A DNA stretch of 64,000 bases from JBCAWW01 sp039024315. Lineage in GTDB: Bacteria > Bacteroidota > Bacteroidia > J057. Shown here in pieces: positions 8,474 to 18,135 of this stretch. The stretch is from NCBI GenBank assembly GCA_039024315.1, contig JBCCQN010000009.1, positions 28,993-92,992 on the forward strand. The letters run 5' to 3'. Below the pieces are notes generated by a model. The model was given only the letters and a program-made list of their open reading frames with translations. It was not told the DNA's origin and ran no database searches. Position 1 is the first letter of the stretch. Each line of letters starts with the position of its first letter. The position numbers and the translations under genes are program-made.

Positions 8474-10768
8474 ATGATCATACGCCTTTTTTTGTTTAGT
8501 CTCTTAGGACTTAGCCAAATTTTGCTTAGTTGTAGGACCGCCAATAAGCAAGCCCAGAGCTTTCCGGAGGCACCGACGCGAACTCAGCTGAGGGAAGCAC
8601 TCTCTGAAAGAGGCCGCATCTTAGTAGTTTATGCTGCTGGAGATAGCTTAGTTAGCGAAAAATATCATGCTTGGTGGCAACAAAAAGCAGCTGAAATTGA
8701 TTTTTTGGAAATAATCGTCCGCTCTGATGCAGAGGTTACAGAGGAGGAATGGCAAGCTGAGGCCCTTTTTCTTTGTGGCACCTTTGGTGAACACCAACTC
8801 ATACGCCAATTAGCCGACCATTTTCCCTTTCACCTCGAGCAAAATGGTTTCCGTTTTATGGAAAAGAGCTATAGCGAAACGCAGCAAACGCTCGCGCTTT
8901 CCTTTCTCCCCCACCCTGTAAAAGCGCCCCTCCCTATCGCTATGCTATCCGGTAATTCGCAAGAGGCGGTTTGGGAGCAACTTCAATCTGGTCGAGTAGG
9001 AGGTTGGGCAGGACTGCCTTGGGGCAATTGGAGTTTTCAAGTATTTGAAGGCGCAGAGCGCAAGGTGATGGGCATGTACAGTGAAGACTGGCAAATTGAT
9101 CAATCTAGGTATTGGAGTTGGGAAGGAGGAGCAAATGAAAGTCTTGAAACCACTCATTATCATTTCAAACTCCATCACAAGCACCTTAGCCAAAAGGCCT
9201 TAGAGGCAATGGGCGAGGCATGTGAGGCCCGCTATCAAGAGATCGAGAACTGGATCGGCAAACCAAGCAAACTTGCCCCCATTAGCTTTCACATATACGA
9301 GGAGGCAGAAAACATGGGCCTCCAACAAAATCGCATGGAGCAGTCCTTTGTCGATTATGGCAAAAACGCCGCCTATGCCCTTATCAATGATGATTATGCC
9401 AATAATTTTGAGGAAGCCGAAAGCCGCTTACTCATCAATCATCTCTTAGGTGCCCCTCAAATAAGAGCTTTGGAAGAAGGGCTAGCAGTTTATTTTGCCC
9501 GCAATTGGCAAAAGTACGGCTGGCAGTATTGGGCCAACAAAGTAGCCGGTACAGGCTTAGTCTATGCGTTCCATGAAATGGTAGATAACGGCCAGTACCG
9601 CCAAAAGTCTGATCTTATCCGCAATGCTTATGCCGGAGCTATGATTGATTTTTTGCTCGAACAGTGGGGCAAGGAAGGCTTTTTGGCGCGATATCAGGCC
9701 TGGAATCCAGACGAAACTGAACTGACCAAACTAGAGCCACTTTGGCTGGACTACCACCAAAGACAGCTAAAGCAGTTTAAGGATCAGCATAAATGGCAGG
9801 CCGATTTGCCCAATTTTCATCGTGGGATGACTTTTGCGCATGAGGGTTATCGGGTTTACAATGGCTATGGATCAAAGCTAGCCAAAGCCTCCATGGATAG
9901 CTTGCAAGACCTTGCTGTCAATGCTTTAGCTATTGTACCCTACTCGGGAACGCGTGAAACCAAGCGTCCCGCTCGCTATCATTTTTCAAGAGGGGCAGGA
10001 GGTGAAAACGATGCGAGCGTGGTCCATTGTCATCATGCCGCTCGTCGAAGAGGGATGCTCAGTTTGATGAAGCCACAGATTTGGTTTCCAGGAAGTTGGC
10101 CAGGGGACGTTGAGATGCAAAACGAAGCGGATTGGAAGCTATTTTTTGCCAATTACCGAGAGTGGATCTCCCATTATGCGATGCTATCTGAGATTCATCA
10201 AAGTGATATTTTTTGTGTGGGCGTAGAATTTGCTAAAACTACCCTCTCCCATCCAGAAGCATGGAAGAAGTTAGTAGATGATCTACGCCATCTTTACAGC
10301 GGACCGATTACCTACGCCGCCAATTGGGGCGAAGAATTTGAAAAACTCGCTTTTGGTGAATCACTCGATTTTTTGGCTGTAAATTGTTATTACCCCCTAA
10401 GCAAAGACAAAAATCCGGACGATAAGGAACTTTTAGAAGCTGCTAATGAAAATTTTGACAAGATTGAAAAAGTGGCTAAAAAGTACCAGAAGCAGGTTTT
10501 GTTTACAGAAGTTGGCTTTCGTAGTATAGCAAGGCCTTGGGAGCATCCACATGCCGAAGCCAACGGTCAAGAATATGATGAGCAGTCGCAAGCGCGCTGT
10601 TATGAAGCCCTTTTCAAAGCAGGTCAAAATCGGGATTGGCTGGCAGGATATTATTGGTGGAAATGGCCTTCCTACATCCCTTATGCCAAAGAAGCGAGTA
10701 AAAGCTTTACCGCCTGTGGCAAAGAAGCCCAAGCCATTTTGGGTAAGTGGTACCGTGAAAAATACTAA
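8474..10768 (+). CDS. Lipoprotein with degenerate peptidase-like domain and GH113-like glycosidase domain
   Basis: The ATG at 8474 is chosen over an in-frame extension to 8405 because it opens a lipoprotein signal (LGLSQILLSC, Cys20). 764 residues. The N-terminal half (about 20-440) looks like a gluzincin/peptidase MA-like region: 'LLINHLLGAPQIRALEEGLAVYFARNW' matches the HExxH ... EGLA layout, but HExxH is replaced by INHLL, so peptidase activity is unlikely. The C-terminal half (about 450-760) resembles glycoside hydrolase family 113 beta-mannanases: 'RGMTFAHEG' opening, 'VGVEFAK' in the acid/base position, 'FLAVNCYYPL', and 'FTEVGFRS' in the nucleophile position. The likely role is an outer-membrane-anchored glycan-active protein. 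It stands alone, not in a polysaccharide locus. Confidence 0.8.
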   Translation: MIIRLFLFSLLGLSQILLSCRTANKQAQSFPEAPTRTQLREALSERGRILVVYAAGDSLVSEKYHAWWQQKAAEIDFLEIIVRSDAEVTEEEWQAEALFLCGTFGEHQLIRQLADHFPFHLEQNGFRFMEKSYSETQQTLALSFLPHPVKAPLPIAMLSGNSQEAVWEQLQSGRVGGWAGLPWGNWSFQVFEGAERKVMGMYSEDWQIDQSRYWSWEGGANESLETTHYHFKLHHKHLSQKALEAMGEACEARYQEIENWIGKPSKLAPISFHIYEEAENMGLQQNRMEQSFVDYGKNAAYALINDDYANNFEEAESRLLINHLLGAPQIRALEEGLAVYFARNWQKYGWQYWANKVAGTGLVYAFHEMVDNGQYRQKSDLIRNAYAGAMIDFLLEQWGKEGFLARYQAWNPDETELTKLEPLWLDYHQRQLKQFKDQHKWQADLPNFHRGMTFAHEGYRVYNGYGSKLAKASMDSLQDLAVNALAIVPYSGTRETKRPARYHFSRGAGGENDASVVHCHHAARRRGMLSLMKPQIWFPGSWPGDVEMQNEADWKLFFANYREWISHYAMLSEIHQSDIFCVGVEFAKTTLSHPEAWKKLVDDLRHLYSGPITYAANWGEEFEKLAFGESLDFLAVNCYYPLSKDKNPDDKELLEAANENFDKIEKVAKKYQKQVLFTEVGFRSIARPWEHPHAEANGQEYDEQSQARCYEALFKAGQNRDWLAGYYWWKWPSYIPYAKEASKSFTACGKEAQAILGKWYREKY

Positions 10769-11117
10769 TTTCCAAGGCTTTAACGTTGCTTAAGAGATTG
10801 GACACTACGTGGTCCACGTTCTTTCATACCTTAACACTTCCTGAATACAGACAGTATTTTGAGAAGCACTTTTATCCTTTTAGCAAAGGCAGAAAGCGAC
10901 TTTAGTCCCTTGCTGCCTTTTGCTTTTTTGAGCATTTTTACAAAAATCAGTCAATTCAAATATTTGCAGCGCTCAATTTCAGTAAAAAAGAATTTTTAGA
11001 CTCGTTTAAATTTATGAAATAAAGCAGATTTTAGATTTTTTGACATTATACTTTGTGTTACAATCCAGAGTTTTCTACTTTCACAGTTGAACTGACAACA
11101 TACTCAGTCACAAGCAT
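10769..11117. other. 349-bp intergenic region
   Basis: Holds a terminator (10882-10929) and, before it, a stretch (about 10800-10856) that weakly resembles the dispersed repeat at 21274 and 58571 ('cttaacactt cctgaataca'). The remainder is AT-rich; the last 80 bp before the TPR gene contain 'TATACTTTG', close to a -7 box, but no clear -33 box. Confidence 0.6.
10882..10929 (+). terminator. Probable terminator
   Basis: AGCAAAGGCAG pairs with CTGCCTTTTGCT (one bulged T) around a loop of about 20 nt, followed by six T residues. Confidence 0.6.
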
Positions 11118-12194
11118 ATGAAACATCTGATCTTGAGTATTGCTTTATTAGTGCCCTTCACGCTCGGAGCCCAAATCGGTAACAATACTATCGAAGCCTT
11201 TAAAGCAGAAAAATTATTTGGAGAAGGAAAAAGCTTCTACGAAAACGCTGACTTCACTCGTGCACTGGCAGTCTTTGCCGAAGTCAGTCGTCTAAACCCT
11301 GAACATCCTCAGGTTTATCTGTTTATGGCCGAGTCTTATTATGCCCTCAAAGACTATGACAAGGCCCTTGACCACTATACCCTAGCAGTACGCCAAAATC
11401 CCGAGGATCCAGAGCTAAGAAATAGTCAAGGTACCGCTGCCGCACAATTGGAACTGTACGATGCAGCGGCAGCTTACTTTTATGAAGCACTCAAATTGGA
11501 TCCTGATCACCTTGGTGCCAAAGAAAACTTGGCCTTAGTAGATCAATTACGTAAGCAACAAGGCACCTATACGCCTCCTAGTCAAGGTGGTTGGACAATT
11601 GAAGACAGCCAAGGTAATACTACCATCGGTCAACCTAATTTAGGACCTGGTTTTAATCCCCCCCCACAAAACAATTTTGAAGACTTCACCTCAGGTAATG
11701 GTAGCTTGAGTGAAACTGGCAATAACACTGGCAACAATATTTTTGAATTTTCAGAACCAGAAACGCCAAACTTTGAGCCAGAGCAGGTCAGTAGGGATGG
11801 GCAAACTTTTGGACGCGAGGATATCAAAATTGGTAACCAAACAGATATGTCGCTGCGCATTCTCCAAATCCAATTCACTGAAAATGCGACTACCCTCACC
11901 CTTGAAATCCAGTCAGTGGGAGATGAGCCATTTCCCATCAATTTAGCGCCTGCCAATAGCAAAGAGGCCTTTTATCTGACGGATCAAAGTATGCGCAGGG
12001 TGTTTCGCCTCAAAAATGTAAGGGGATTGGCCGGTTGGCCCAAACGTCCCTATAATTTGCAAGTAAGAGAAAGAAAAGTAATAGCCCTTGAGTTTGAAAG
12101 ACTACCCGATGATATTCAGGTCTTTCACCTACTTGAAGGGAGTACCAATAGAGCCTATTCTTGGGATTTTTATGATGTCGAGTTGATTGAGTAA
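11118..12194 (+). CDS. Secreted TPR protein, paralogue of next gene
   Basis: 358 residues with a signal peptide (LVPFTLGAQ). Three to four TPR units follow (about 27-150; e.g. 'GEGKSFYENADFTRALAVFAEVSRLNPEHPQVYLFMAESYYALKDYDKALDHY...' pattern residues). A low-complexity Gly/Asn/Pro linker (about 155-240) leads to a C-terminal beta domain of about 115 residues ('FYLTDQSMRRVFRLKNVRGLAGWP', 'ALEFERLPDD', ending 'WDFYDVEL'). The same C-terminal domain ends the next gene, so the two arose by duplication. The TPR part suggests a protein-protein scaffold in the periplasm or at the outer membrane. I do not know the family of the C-terminal domain. Confidence 0.85.
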   Translation: MKHLILSIALLVPFTLGAQIGNNTIEAFKAEKLFGEGKSFYENADFTRALAVFAEVSRLNPEHPQVYLFMAESYYALKDYDKALDHYTLAVRQNPEDPELRNSQGTAAAQLELYDAAAAYFYEALKLDPDHLGAKENLALVDQLRKQQGTYTPPSQGGWTIEDSQGNTTIGQPNLGPGFNPPPQNNFEDFTSGNGSLSETGNNTGNNIFEFSEPETPNFEPEQVSRDGQTFGREDIKIGNQTDMSLRILQIQFTENATTLTLEIQSVGDEPFPINLAPANSKEAFYLTDQSMRRVFRLKNVRGLAGWPKRPYNLQVRERKVIALEFERLPDDIQVFHLLEGSTNRAYSWDFYDVELIE

Positions 12195-12246
12195 TATGGA
12201 ATTCACTTCATTAAAGCGTCAAACTAACAAACACTAAGTTTATACC

Positions 12247-13410
12247 ATGAATTTTATTAAGCGCATTTTCCCCTTCTTACTCCTGCTTATCCTTTTCCCT
12301 GCGCTAAATGCTCAAAACGACCAGGCTATGCTTCATATGAAGCGAGGCCAAGAAGCGTTTCTCAATGGCCAATTTGCAGAGGCCGTTGATCACTTCAACC
12401 GCGTAATCGAACTGAGACCTTCACATAGGGTCTATGCCTATCGAGGCAATGCACTGCTGATAATGAAACAATACCAGCAAGCAGAAAGAGACTATTCTCG
12501 TGCTATTGATTATTATTTACGTACCCAACAGCATCGCGCACCTGAAGGTGGTTTTGCTTTTGGAGAAATGGTTATCATTCAACCTGGGCAAGGAGAAGAG
12601 ATTCCCTTGGCCATGATTTACAACAATCGCGGCATCGCTCGCTATTATCAGGGTTTGGCTGCTGATGCTATTGAAGATTTTAGCTCAGCTCTAGATATTG
12701 ATCCGGGTCTAAACATTGCTCAACGCAATAAAATGGCCGCCTCCTCAGGTCGTGCTCCTCAAGGCATGAACACCAATCGAGGCCCCAATGCGAGTGGTAC
12801 TCCTACCGGCAGAACTCCCTATGTAAATAACTACAATCGGTATTCTCGCCCCGTAAATACTCCCCAGCCATTGGATCGGGACCGTCAGTTTGATCAAACA
12901 GAAGATCTGAGAGAACTTAGAACCTTAGAGATTACTGATGAAGGTACTTCTCGTGGTGGTATTTTTGGCCCACGTGTCCCTAAACCCTTTGAAAGACGTA
13001 CTATCCCTAAAAAAGGGAAGTTTTATAAGGGGCCAGCAGTCAAAGCTCAATCGCAAAATTATGTTACCATCGACAACGTTAAGATTACAGACAGAGCTAC
13101 CTTCATTCGACTCAGAGTAGAAAACCTAGAGGAGAAGCCTTACTTTATCAGCTTACAAAAGCCGCGTAGCCCTGGTGCTTTTTATCTCACCGATCGTAGT
13201 GGTAGCCAAAGAACTACTTACAAACTAAGGAGAGTTATAGACGGGCTTGCCACCCATCCCAAAACTACTGAACTCAAACCAGGTGAACCCATATTTATCA
13301 CCCTTGAGTTTGAGAAGATTCCAGATACTTTAGGCTTCGTCAACTTGATCGAAGGCGATCGCCAAGACGGTCAAGCTTGGAACTTTTATCAGATCGATCT
13401 TACCAAGTAA
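12247..13410 (+). CDS. Secreted TPR protein, paralogue of previous gene
   Basis: 387 residues: signal peptide (FPALNAQ), TPR units at about 25-165 ('GQEAFLNGQFAEAVDHFNRVIEL', 'NNRGIARYYQGLAADAIEDFSSALDID'), a basic, Asn/Arg/Pro-rich linker (about 170-250), and a C-terminal beta domain shared with the preceding gene ('FYLTDRSGSQRTTYKLRRVIDGLATHP', 'FITLEFEKIPD', ending 'WNFYQIDL'). The spacing of 52 nt and the shared architecture suggest one transcription unit ending at the terminator at 13432. The role is probably structural or scaffolding in the envelope; unproven. Confidence 0.85.
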   Translation: MNFIKRIFPFLLLLILFPALNAQNDQAMLHMKRGQEAFLNGQFAEAVDHFNRVIELRPSHRVYAYRGNALLIMKQYQQAERDYSRAIDYYLRTQQHRAPEGGFAFGEMVIIQPGQGEEIPLAMIYNNRGIARYYQGLAADAIEDFSSALDIDPGLNIAQRNKMAASSGRAPQGMNTNRGPNASGTPTGRTPYVNNYNRYSRPVNTPQPLDRDRQFDQTEDLRELRTLEITDEGTSRGGIFGPRVPKPFERRTIPKKGKFYKGPAVKAQSQNYVTIDNVKITDRATFIRLRVENLEEKPYFISLQKPRSPGAFYLTDRSGSQRTTYKLRRVIDGLATHPKTTELKPGEPIFITLEFEKIPDTLGFVNLIEGDRQDGQAWNFYQIDLTK

Positions 13411-13431
13411 GAATCAAAAGGATATTTCAAG

Positions 13432-13464
13432 AAAAGTCCAGTAATTTCACTGGGCTTTTTTTTT
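13432..13464 (+). terminator. Rho-independent terminator
   Basis: AAAGTCCAGT / ACTGGGCTTT stem with a 6-nt loop and nine T residues, 22 nt after the TPR gene's stop. Confidence 0.88.
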
Positions 13465-13599
13465 ATCCCTTATTATTGACCGTTGAGGAAGTATTTATAG
13501 CCAATTTTCGTTTATTTTATGTCATGTAATATTTTTTACATAAATTGCAACAGACAAACAAATAAAACGACCTTCTCTTTTTTCCAACGATATCCCCAC

Positions 13600-14076
13600 A
13601 TGAAAAATTGGCAACAGTACCAGCAAGCAGAACCAATCCTCCAAGAGATTGAAGGAAGATTTGAACGTTTACAGAAATTTGAAACTCGCTATCCAGAATC
13701 GATGGCAGAGGAGCTAGGACTTAGCCCGGAGGATATCCGAGCCGCCAGAGAGGCTTTATTTGAGAGCCTCAAGGCAGAAGCTAGTCTTATCAATGGTAAG
13801 GTCTATTATTGGCTTTATCCCTTTTATAAAGGTAATTTCTTGACGCTAGTAGCCGCTTTGGGCTCAATTGGCTTCATGGAAAAGCAAAAGGATGATGAAG
13901 AATCTCGCAGTGCTTTTTATCGTTTTTTCCGCTCTGTACCGATGGAAGAACGCTTACTCCTCGGAGAACGATTAGACCATCCAGAACTGACGGAACAAGC
14001 CCAAAGGATTCAGAAAAAAATCCAAAATAGGAGAAAAAAAGTAGAGAACTATGTCAACCAAAACTTTGCTAATTAA
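13600..14076 (+). CDS. Small cytoplasmic protein of unknown function
   Basis: The ATG at 13600 is preferred over one at 13519, because the 27 residues between them are low-complexity and AT-rich like leader DNA. 158 residues, no signal peptide. The protein is mostly helical and highly charged: it begins 'MKNWQQYQQAEPILQEIEGRFERLQKFETRYPESMAEELGL'-type amphipathic helices and ends in a Lys/Arg/Asn-rich helix. 'EELGLSPEDI' resembles a short helix-turn segment, but nothing identifies the family. A hairpin with T run (14134-14175) follows. Confidence 0.65.
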   Translation: MKNWQQYQQAEPILQEIEGRFERLQKFETRYPESMAEELGLSPEDIRAAREALFESLKAEASLINGKVYYWLYPFYKGNFLTLVAALGSIGFMEKQKDDEESRSAFYRFFRSVPMEERLLLGERLDHPELTEQAQRIQKKIQNRRKKVENYVNQNFAN

Positions 14077-14133
14077 TTTTTCCCTCTCCCTACAATCAAG
14101 ACCGAGGTAAGCAAAGCCAAAAAGATTAAGAGG

Positions 14134-14175
14134 AAAACATTACAATAAATTATTTATTTGTTGTAATGTTTTTTT
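14134..14175 (+). terminator. Hairpin with T run ending 1 nt before the next start codon
   Basis: A 12-bp perfect stem AAAACATTACAA / TTGTAATGTTTT encloses a 15-nt AT-only-but-one loop and runs into more T residues. It looks like the terminator of the preceding gene, but the next gene's ATG (14177) follows immediately, so it may also act on that gene's expression. Confidence 0.65.
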
Positions 14176-14176
14176 T

Positions 14177-17100
14177 ATGAAGTACAAATACACTCATTCT
14201 CAACTTCAAAAACCCCAAGCAAAACAAAAAATCAAGGCCGCCCAATGGGTTTCCACCTTCGGCATCATCATACTCAGCGCAAGCATCTTATTCAACTTAC
14301 AAACTCAAACTGCAGGTCCTTGTAGCACCACCTTTGAGCGCTTGCATGCAACAGGTCAATGGCAGTCAGATGGTCAAATAAGAATTCATGGTACCGACCT
14401 AGCCCCTGGGGATGCCAGTATCTACATTTATAACCTCACTACCGCCACCCTCATAGCCAATACAAGCTCCCCTGCAAGTTCGTATACTATCAACGGGCTG
14501 CAAGCCCAAGATTACGATATTCAGATTAGACGAGCAGATGCTAGCAATACCATCTATTGTGATGAGACTACCACAATCAGTATTGGCTATTACGCTCAAG
14601 GAAGCGGAACTTGTAGTGCAACTTACAACCCCAGCGCCTACGCCTATGGAGCTATTGGCTGGAATCATAATGCCAATGACCCAGCCGGTCAGGTAGATGG
14701 CCACCGCCTTCCTAATATCTATAATAATTGGTGGGTCAGTAGCGCAGACCAGACAGACTATGAGGGCCTTAGCTATGGAGGCGCCTCTTCACAGATAGAA
14801 GTACAGATTGAAGATGCCAGCGCTGAGGAAGCCATTCTTAATGGAAGATATGCGGAATATCGTTTTACTACCACCAATAATGTAAACGAAGCAGCCATTA
14901 TCAGTGGCATTGGCTTTTCCATTTATGACTCGATCAATCCAAGTGCTCCTGCTACAGGACGTTACAAGATCCAAGTTCAATTAGATGATGATGCTGATTT
15001 CGGTTCTCCCACTATCTTCCTAAATCAAATCCAAATTGACAATGAGGATCCCAGTGTAGATGCCTTCAGCAGCAACTTGTATACTGCTACCAATTACACG
15101 CATACCCATAATTTTTATCGTGCAGATCGCTCTATTTCCCTGCAAGCCAATACTACTTACTATCTAAGGGTCTATTTTTTTGATAGAGATAGGGCGGGAT
15201 ACTCTCCTAGCCAAAGCCTGAGTAATTCAATCCTTTGGGATGATGTCAGGATTCATCTTGAGGCTTGTCAAGACAATGACAACGACCTCATCGGTGATGA
15301 AACTGATATAGATGACGACAACGATGGGCTTACCGATCTAGTAGAAAATGGTTGCGTAGATGGGGCTTATTTCATCGGTTGGTGGCACAATAACCCTTAT
15401 GCCGACGCTAAACAAGACGGTTTTAGTAGAAACCCTAATGGGGGCCCCACCTATTATTGGGCAGCGAGTCAGATGGGGGCAGATACTGCCGTCGTGAGTG
15501 GACAGGGAACAGATTTAATTATTGGACCGGGTTTTAGTAGTCATAAATACCCAGGCAGCCTTTTGACACTTTATGGAGCAGATCAAAATGACTTTAACAG
15601 CGCATTTAGTGATCAGGATTATATCCAATATAGCTTTGATACCCGAACCGGATTTCAAGCTACGCTCGATAGGTTTGGTTTTGCCGTAGGGGACAATAGT
15701 GCAGGAGATGCGCGTACTTCAGGCCATACTCTCAGCCTCTTAGTCTCTGATGATAATTTTAGTTCCTATGATACCTTGATTTTAGATCATTTCTCTCCTT
15801 TGTCCAGTACGTGGTATGAATATAGAGAGATTGATCTTAGTAAGTACAGCTACTCGCTAAACGCTAATTCCACTTATACTTTTCGCCTCTATCTCTACAA
15901 TGCTCCTGCTGCTAACCTAGACTCTGTCAATGTTGATGACATACAGTTTAGTGCCATATTTTGTAGGGACACTGATCAAGATGGTGTCATGGACTACTTG
16001 GATTTAGACTCAGACAATGACGGTATTCCGGATTTAGGAGAGGCAGGCGGTACCGATATTAACGGGGATGGATTAGCCGATAATTTGCTTGATCTCGACC
16101 AAGATGGCTTAATGGATCAATTTGAAACCAGCGATGGTAGCACTTCCATCCTAACGGACCAAAATGGAGACGGTATCAATACAGAAGGAGATTTTGATGG
16201 TGATGGACTCCCCAATTGGCTAGACCTCGATAGTGATGGAGACGGAATCGTGGATGTGTTCGAAGCCAATGGGACCGATAATGATCAAGACGGTCTTATC
16301 GACAATTGGGCTACAGACAATGATAATGACGGACTAGCTGATGGGGTAGATAGCGACAACGGCAATAATAATGATGCAGAAAACACCTCAATTGCGCTTA
16401 TGTTGACCAATGCAGACGCTAATGGGGATGCGTTCCCCGACGGGGCCTACCCTAGAGCCAACTTTGATACCAAAGGTAAACCAGATTTCCTAGATATTGA
16501 TAGTGATGACGATGGTATAACAGATAATACAGAGGCCCAATCGACCAATATTTATCTAGCCCCCAGCAATGTCGATAGTGACTTGGACGGCATTGACAAT
16601 GCTTATGATAGTTCACCATACAGTTTTGGGGGTGCCAATATCAATCCTGCCAATACAGACAATGTCGATGAGTATGATTTTAGGGACTTAAACTCCGACA
16701 ATGATGCTGAATCTGACCTTATCGAAGGACATGACACCAATGGAGACGGAAGCCCCGATGGGAATGCCGCTTCAGCCAATGGAAGCGCGACAAATGTAGA
16801 TAGTGATGAAGATGGTTTAGATGATGGTTTTGACAACAGTATCGGTAGTACAGATCCGACCAATGGAGGCCTGAATCCGCTCAGTTTCCCTAGAGTGGAT
16901 GGTGGCAGTGATCGTGATTGGAGGGTCGATATTTTGTTACCGGTTCAGTGGCTAGCTTTCGAAGCAAAATGGCAAGCAGAAAATGTCATCCTCGAATGGC
17001 AAGTAATCGAAGACGCTCAGACGCAGACCTATATTATTGAACGCAAGAACCAACTCAGCAATGCTTTTGAGCAACTAAGCAGCATGGATGCTAAAGGCTT

Positions 17101-17494
17101 AGCCCAAGAAGTCCGCTATCAGTTTAATGATGAAAAAGCAAGTCGCTTTGGGCAATTAGGAATCCTCTATTACCGGATCAAACAAGTCGATGTCAATGGT
17201 CAGTTTCAATACTCCAATGTCGTAGCCCTAGCTTCTCAAAATACACAAGCCGATTTGAGTGTCTATCCAAACCCTGCTAAGCATAAAATTCAAATTCAAA
17301 TCGAAGGGCAAATCACAGTAGGAGATAGATTAAAAGTGTATAACCAAGAAGGAAGAATTGTACATTCTGAAGTAATTTCTAACACCAAACTACGTCTTTA
17401 TTCTCTCGATATTGAGGATTGGACCGCTGGATTTTACCTCATTCAGCTCACAGGTGAGCACAGTTCAATAGCGAAAAAGCTCAAAGTCAATTAA
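14177..17494 (+). CDS. Large T9SS surface protein with calcium-binding TSP3-like repeats
   Basis: 1105 residues. A long N-terminal signal region (basic, then 'FGIIILSASILFNLQ') precedes two or three beta-sandwich domains (about 50-375 and 390-600). An acidic stretch of DxDxDGxxD repeats follows (about 375-395, then 600-920: 'DTDQDGVMDYLDLDSDNDG', 'DFDGDGLPNWLDLDSDGDG', 'DNDNDGLADGVD'), the pattern of thrombospondin type 3 calcium-binding repeats. The end has a common Bacteroidota domain ('VQWLAFEAKW' ... 'LYYRIKQVDVNGQFQYS') and a T9SS type A sorting domain ('VYPNPAKHK', 'NQEGRIVHS', 'TAGFYLIQL', tail KKLKVN). It is probably a calcium-stiffened adhesin or surface stalk. The start codon abuts a hairpin; there is no other Met near the N-terminus. 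Confidence 0.9.
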   Translation: MKYKYTHSQLQKPQAKQKIKAAQWVSTFGIIILSASILFNLQTQTAGPCSTTFERLHATGQWQSDGQIRIHGTDLAPGDASIYIYNLTTATLIANTSSPASSYTINGLQAQDYDIQIRRADASNTIYCDETTTISIGYYAQGSGTCSATYNPSAYAYGAIGWNHNANDPAGQVDGHRLPNIYNNWWVSSADQTDYEGLSYGGASSQIEVQIEDASAEEAILNGRYAEYRFTTTNNVNEAAIISGIGFSIYDSINPSAPATGRYKIQVQLDDDADFGSPTIFLNQIQIDNEDPSVDAFSSNLYTATNYTHTHNFYRADRSISLQANTTYYLRVYFFDRDRAGYSPSQSLSNSILWDDVRIHLEACQDNDNDLIGDETDIDDDNDGLTDLVENGCVDGAYFIGWWHNNPYADAKQDGFSRNPNGGPTYYWAASQMGADTAVVSGQGTDLIIGPGFSSHKYPGSLLTLYGADQNDFNSAFSDQDYIQYSFDTRTGFQATLDRFGFAVGDNSAGDARTSGHTLSLLVSDDNFSSYDTLILDHFSPLSSTWYEYREIDLSKYSYSLNANSTYTFRLYLYNAPAANLDSVNVDDIQFSAIFCRDTDQDGVMDYLDLDSDNDGIPDLGEAGGTDINGDGLADNLLDLDQDGLMDQFETSDGSTSILTDQNGDGINTEGDFDGDGLPNWLDLDSDGDGIVDVFEANGTDNDQDGLIDNWATDNDNDGLADGVDSDNGNNNDAENTSIALMLTNADANGDAFPDGAYPRANFDTKGKPDFLDIDSDDDGITDNTEAQSTNIYLAPSNVDSDLDGIDNAYDSSPYSFGGANINPANTDNVDEYDFRDLNSDNDAESDLIEGHDTNGDGSPDGNAASANGSATNVDSDEDGLDDGFDNSIGSTDPTNGGLNPLSFPRVDGGSDRDWRVDILLPVQWLAFEAKWQAENVILEWQVIEDAQTQTYIIERKNQLSNAFEQLSSMDAKGLAQEVRYQFNDEKASRFGQLGILYYRIKQVDVNGQFQYSNVVALASQNTQADLSVYPNPAKHKIQIQIEGQITVGDRLKVYNQEGRIVHSEVISNTKLRLYSLDIEDWTAGFYLIQLTGEHSSIAKKLKVN

Positions 17495-17496
17495 AC

Positions 17497-17530
17497 AAAA
17501 GGGGAATTTGCCGTGGCAAATTCCCCTTTT
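17497..17530. terminator. Bidirectional terminator
   Basis: A 16-bp stem (AAAAGGGGAATTTGCC with its complement) and a 2-nt loop lie between the convergent T9SS gene and the small secreted gene; A and T runs at both ends allow use in both directions. Confidence 0.9.
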
Positions 17531-17549
17531 GATAATTTTATTCTCAAAA

Positions 17550-17936
17550 TTAGCCTGCTAACTCATACAGGGTTTTGTATTTCATACAGTCATTTTTCCG
17601 CCAACGAAGCCTGATCAAGACCGTCTTGCCTTCTACTTTGCGAAATTCTGCGTAAAAATCAATGGTGTCTGTACCTCCGGTAAAGGCGTTTTTGTATTGC
17701 ACCTTGGCAAGACCGTACACCCGCAATACACCTGCTACCTCCTGATGCTTGGTGATTTTAAAGCCTTTGGTGTAAGTATGGGCACATTCGTTACACTCAC
17801 AGCCTTTTGGAGGGTGGATTTTCACCACATAAGTTCGTAATGATTCATCTAGCAAGCGTTTCACTTCCTCGCTTGAGTTTTGAGCATGAGTGAATAGGGG
17901 AATAAAGAACAAACAGATTAAAAAATAAGCTTTCAT
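17550..17936 (-). CDS. Small secreted cysteine-containing protein, unknown
   Basis: 128 residues with a clear signal peptide (LFFIPLFTHAQ). The mature part has a Cys cluster (GCECNEC at about 46-52) and one later Cys, which could bind metal or form disulfides. 'VAGVLRVYGLAKVQYKNAFTGGTDTIDFYAEFRKVEGKTVLIRLRW' suggests a beta sheet. No family recognised. Convergent with the large T9SS gene, sharing its terminator. Confidence 0.75.
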   Translation of the reverse strand: MKAYFLICLFFIPLFTHAQNSSEEVKRLLDESLRTYVVKIHPPKGCECNECAHTYTKGFKITKHQEVAGVLRVYGLAKVQYKNAFTGGTDTIDFYAEFRKVEGKTVLIRLRWRKNDCMKYKTLYELAG

Positions 17937-18135
17937 ATATGGGTTAATTAAGAACTTTTACCAGCATTTACTGCTGATTATTCAAAGCAGGTGCCAGCCC
18001 AAGTGTCTATATCTGGCAAAGCAAGCTAAAATCTTACATAGCTTAGATCTGCGATTTTTAGCAAGCCTAAAAATTGAAAGTCCAACCTGAAATCGATATA
18101 TTCGTATATAAACCAGCGTTTAAACAGAATAATCT

